From the NCBI GenBank assembly GCA_050247435.1, contig JBFWUF010000022.1, positions 1-64,000 of the forward strand: a stretch of DNA of 64,000 nucleotides, written 5' to 3'. Both the position numbers and the translations under genes were made by a program. Below, piece after piece: positions 63,710 to 64,000 of this stretch; within the stretch, counting starts at the first letter, position 1, and every line of letters begins with the position of its first letter. The notes beneath the pieces were generated by a model. That model saw only the letters and a list, made by a program, of their open reading frames with translations, ran no database searches and was not told where the DNA came from. The stretch is from JAJVID01 sp050247435. GTDB lineage: Bacteria > Acidobacteriota > Blastocatellia > RBC074.

Positions 63710-64000
63710 ATGAGCAAAAGCTACGACGCGGCTGTAATCGGTGCGGGAGTCTTTGGATCATGGATCGCTTATCACTTGCAGCAAGCGGGCTTGCGCGTAT
63801 CGTTAATTGACGCTTACGGCGCGGCAAACAATCGCGCAAGCTCAGGCGGCGAGTCACGCATTATCAGAATGGGATATGGGGCTGACGAAATTTACACACG
63901 CTGGTCGCATCACTCGCTGACGGCTTGGCAGGAGTTTTTCGCGCGAGCGGGGCGCCGAGGGCTTTTTCATCGCACGGGTGTGTTGTGGATGGCGCGCGAC
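63710..64000 (+). CDS. FAD-dependent oxidoreductase (DAO family), N-terminal fragment
   Basis: Cut by the right edge; 97 codons are visible. YDAAVIGAGVFGSWIAYHLQ is the FAD-binding start and SLIDAYGAANNRASSGGESRIIRMGYG resembles sarcosine oxidase and N-methyl-amino-acid oxidase relatives with the flavin-attachment-type His/Cys region still out of view. AGGAAG precedes the ATG at 63710. Substrate cannot be assigned. Confidence 0.8.
   Translation, partial: MSKSYDAAVIGAGVFGSWIAYHLQQAGLRVSLIDAYGAANNRASSGGESRIIRMGYGADEIYTRWSHHSLTAWQEFFARAGRRGLFHRTGVLWMARD

Overview
This window is a contiguous piece of bacterial chromosome with a base composition near 50% GC. It carries the predicted replication origin and much of the gene set that normally surrounds it. 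The mix of genes (origin-region core genes, a bactofilin, several zinc-ribbon membrane proteins, secreted Gfo/Idh oxidoreductases, a DUF6599-like protein, an F420 ligase and many secreted hydrolases) suggests an Acidobacteriota member, perhaps Blastocatellia. That placement is inferred from gene content; no rRNA gene is present to test it.

Layout. 0-3.4 kb: arginase end, ddl, then part of an ATP synthase operon (atpI-atpB-atpE, minus strand). 3.5-8.7 kb: a cysteine dioxygenase with eukaryote-like active-site residues, two tandem APC permeases whose 3' ends are almost identical, and a small orphan protein. 8.9-15.8 kb: heme A synthase, then a minus-strand run (GT2, pdxJ, a phosphodiesterase-like protein with substituted metal ligands, an alpha/beta hydrolase, a zinc-ribbon PH protein and a DUF6599-like protein). 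15.9-18.6 kb: xseA-xseB-ispA. 18.7-28.3 kb: the classic cluster rpmH-rnpA-yidD-yidC-khpB-mnmE-mnmG-rsmG-parA-parB plus bactofilin, with two parS sites between rsmG and parA. 28.4-35.2 kb: a molybdenum hydroxylase operon of xanthine dehydrogenase type with an amidohydrolase and an M14 peptidase. 35.3-37.6 kb: three zinc-ribbon membrane proteins and a DUF2752 protein. 37.8-43.8 kb: a CslA-like glycosyltransferase, a class C serine hydrolase, a Tat-exported TIM-barrel protein, cofE and a TPR protein. 43.8-46.7 kb: dnaN-oriC-dnaA. 46.9-48.0 kb: an IS4-type transposase. 48-64 kb: S9 peptidase, CNT nucleoside transporter, nagB-Gfo/Idh-Gfo/Idh-O-methyltransferase-cystathionine beta-synthase, cation exchanger, YjbQ, lytic transglycosylase, Nfu, a GGDEF/histidine kinase pair, and the start of a FAD oxidoreductase.

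How it fits together. Replication initiation (dnaA, dnaN, oriC), segregation (parA, parB, parS), ribosome and membrane biogenesis (rpmH, rnpA, yidD, yidC) and tRNA modification (mnmE, mnmG) are all here. Unusually, the rpmH-parB block lies about 17 kb from oriC and is transcribed toward it. Sulfur amino acid chemistry is represented by cystathionine beta-synthase and cysteine dioxygenase, and purine or heterocycle breakdown by the amidohydrolase and hydroxylase. I found no CRISPR array, rRNA, tRNA, prophage or recognisable defence island. The most notable signals are the oriC architecture with DnaA-trios, the permease gene-conversion pattern, the hairpin over the transposase ribosome binding site, a 36-bp inverted repeat shared by two converging stop codons, and several enzymes with unusual active-site residues.
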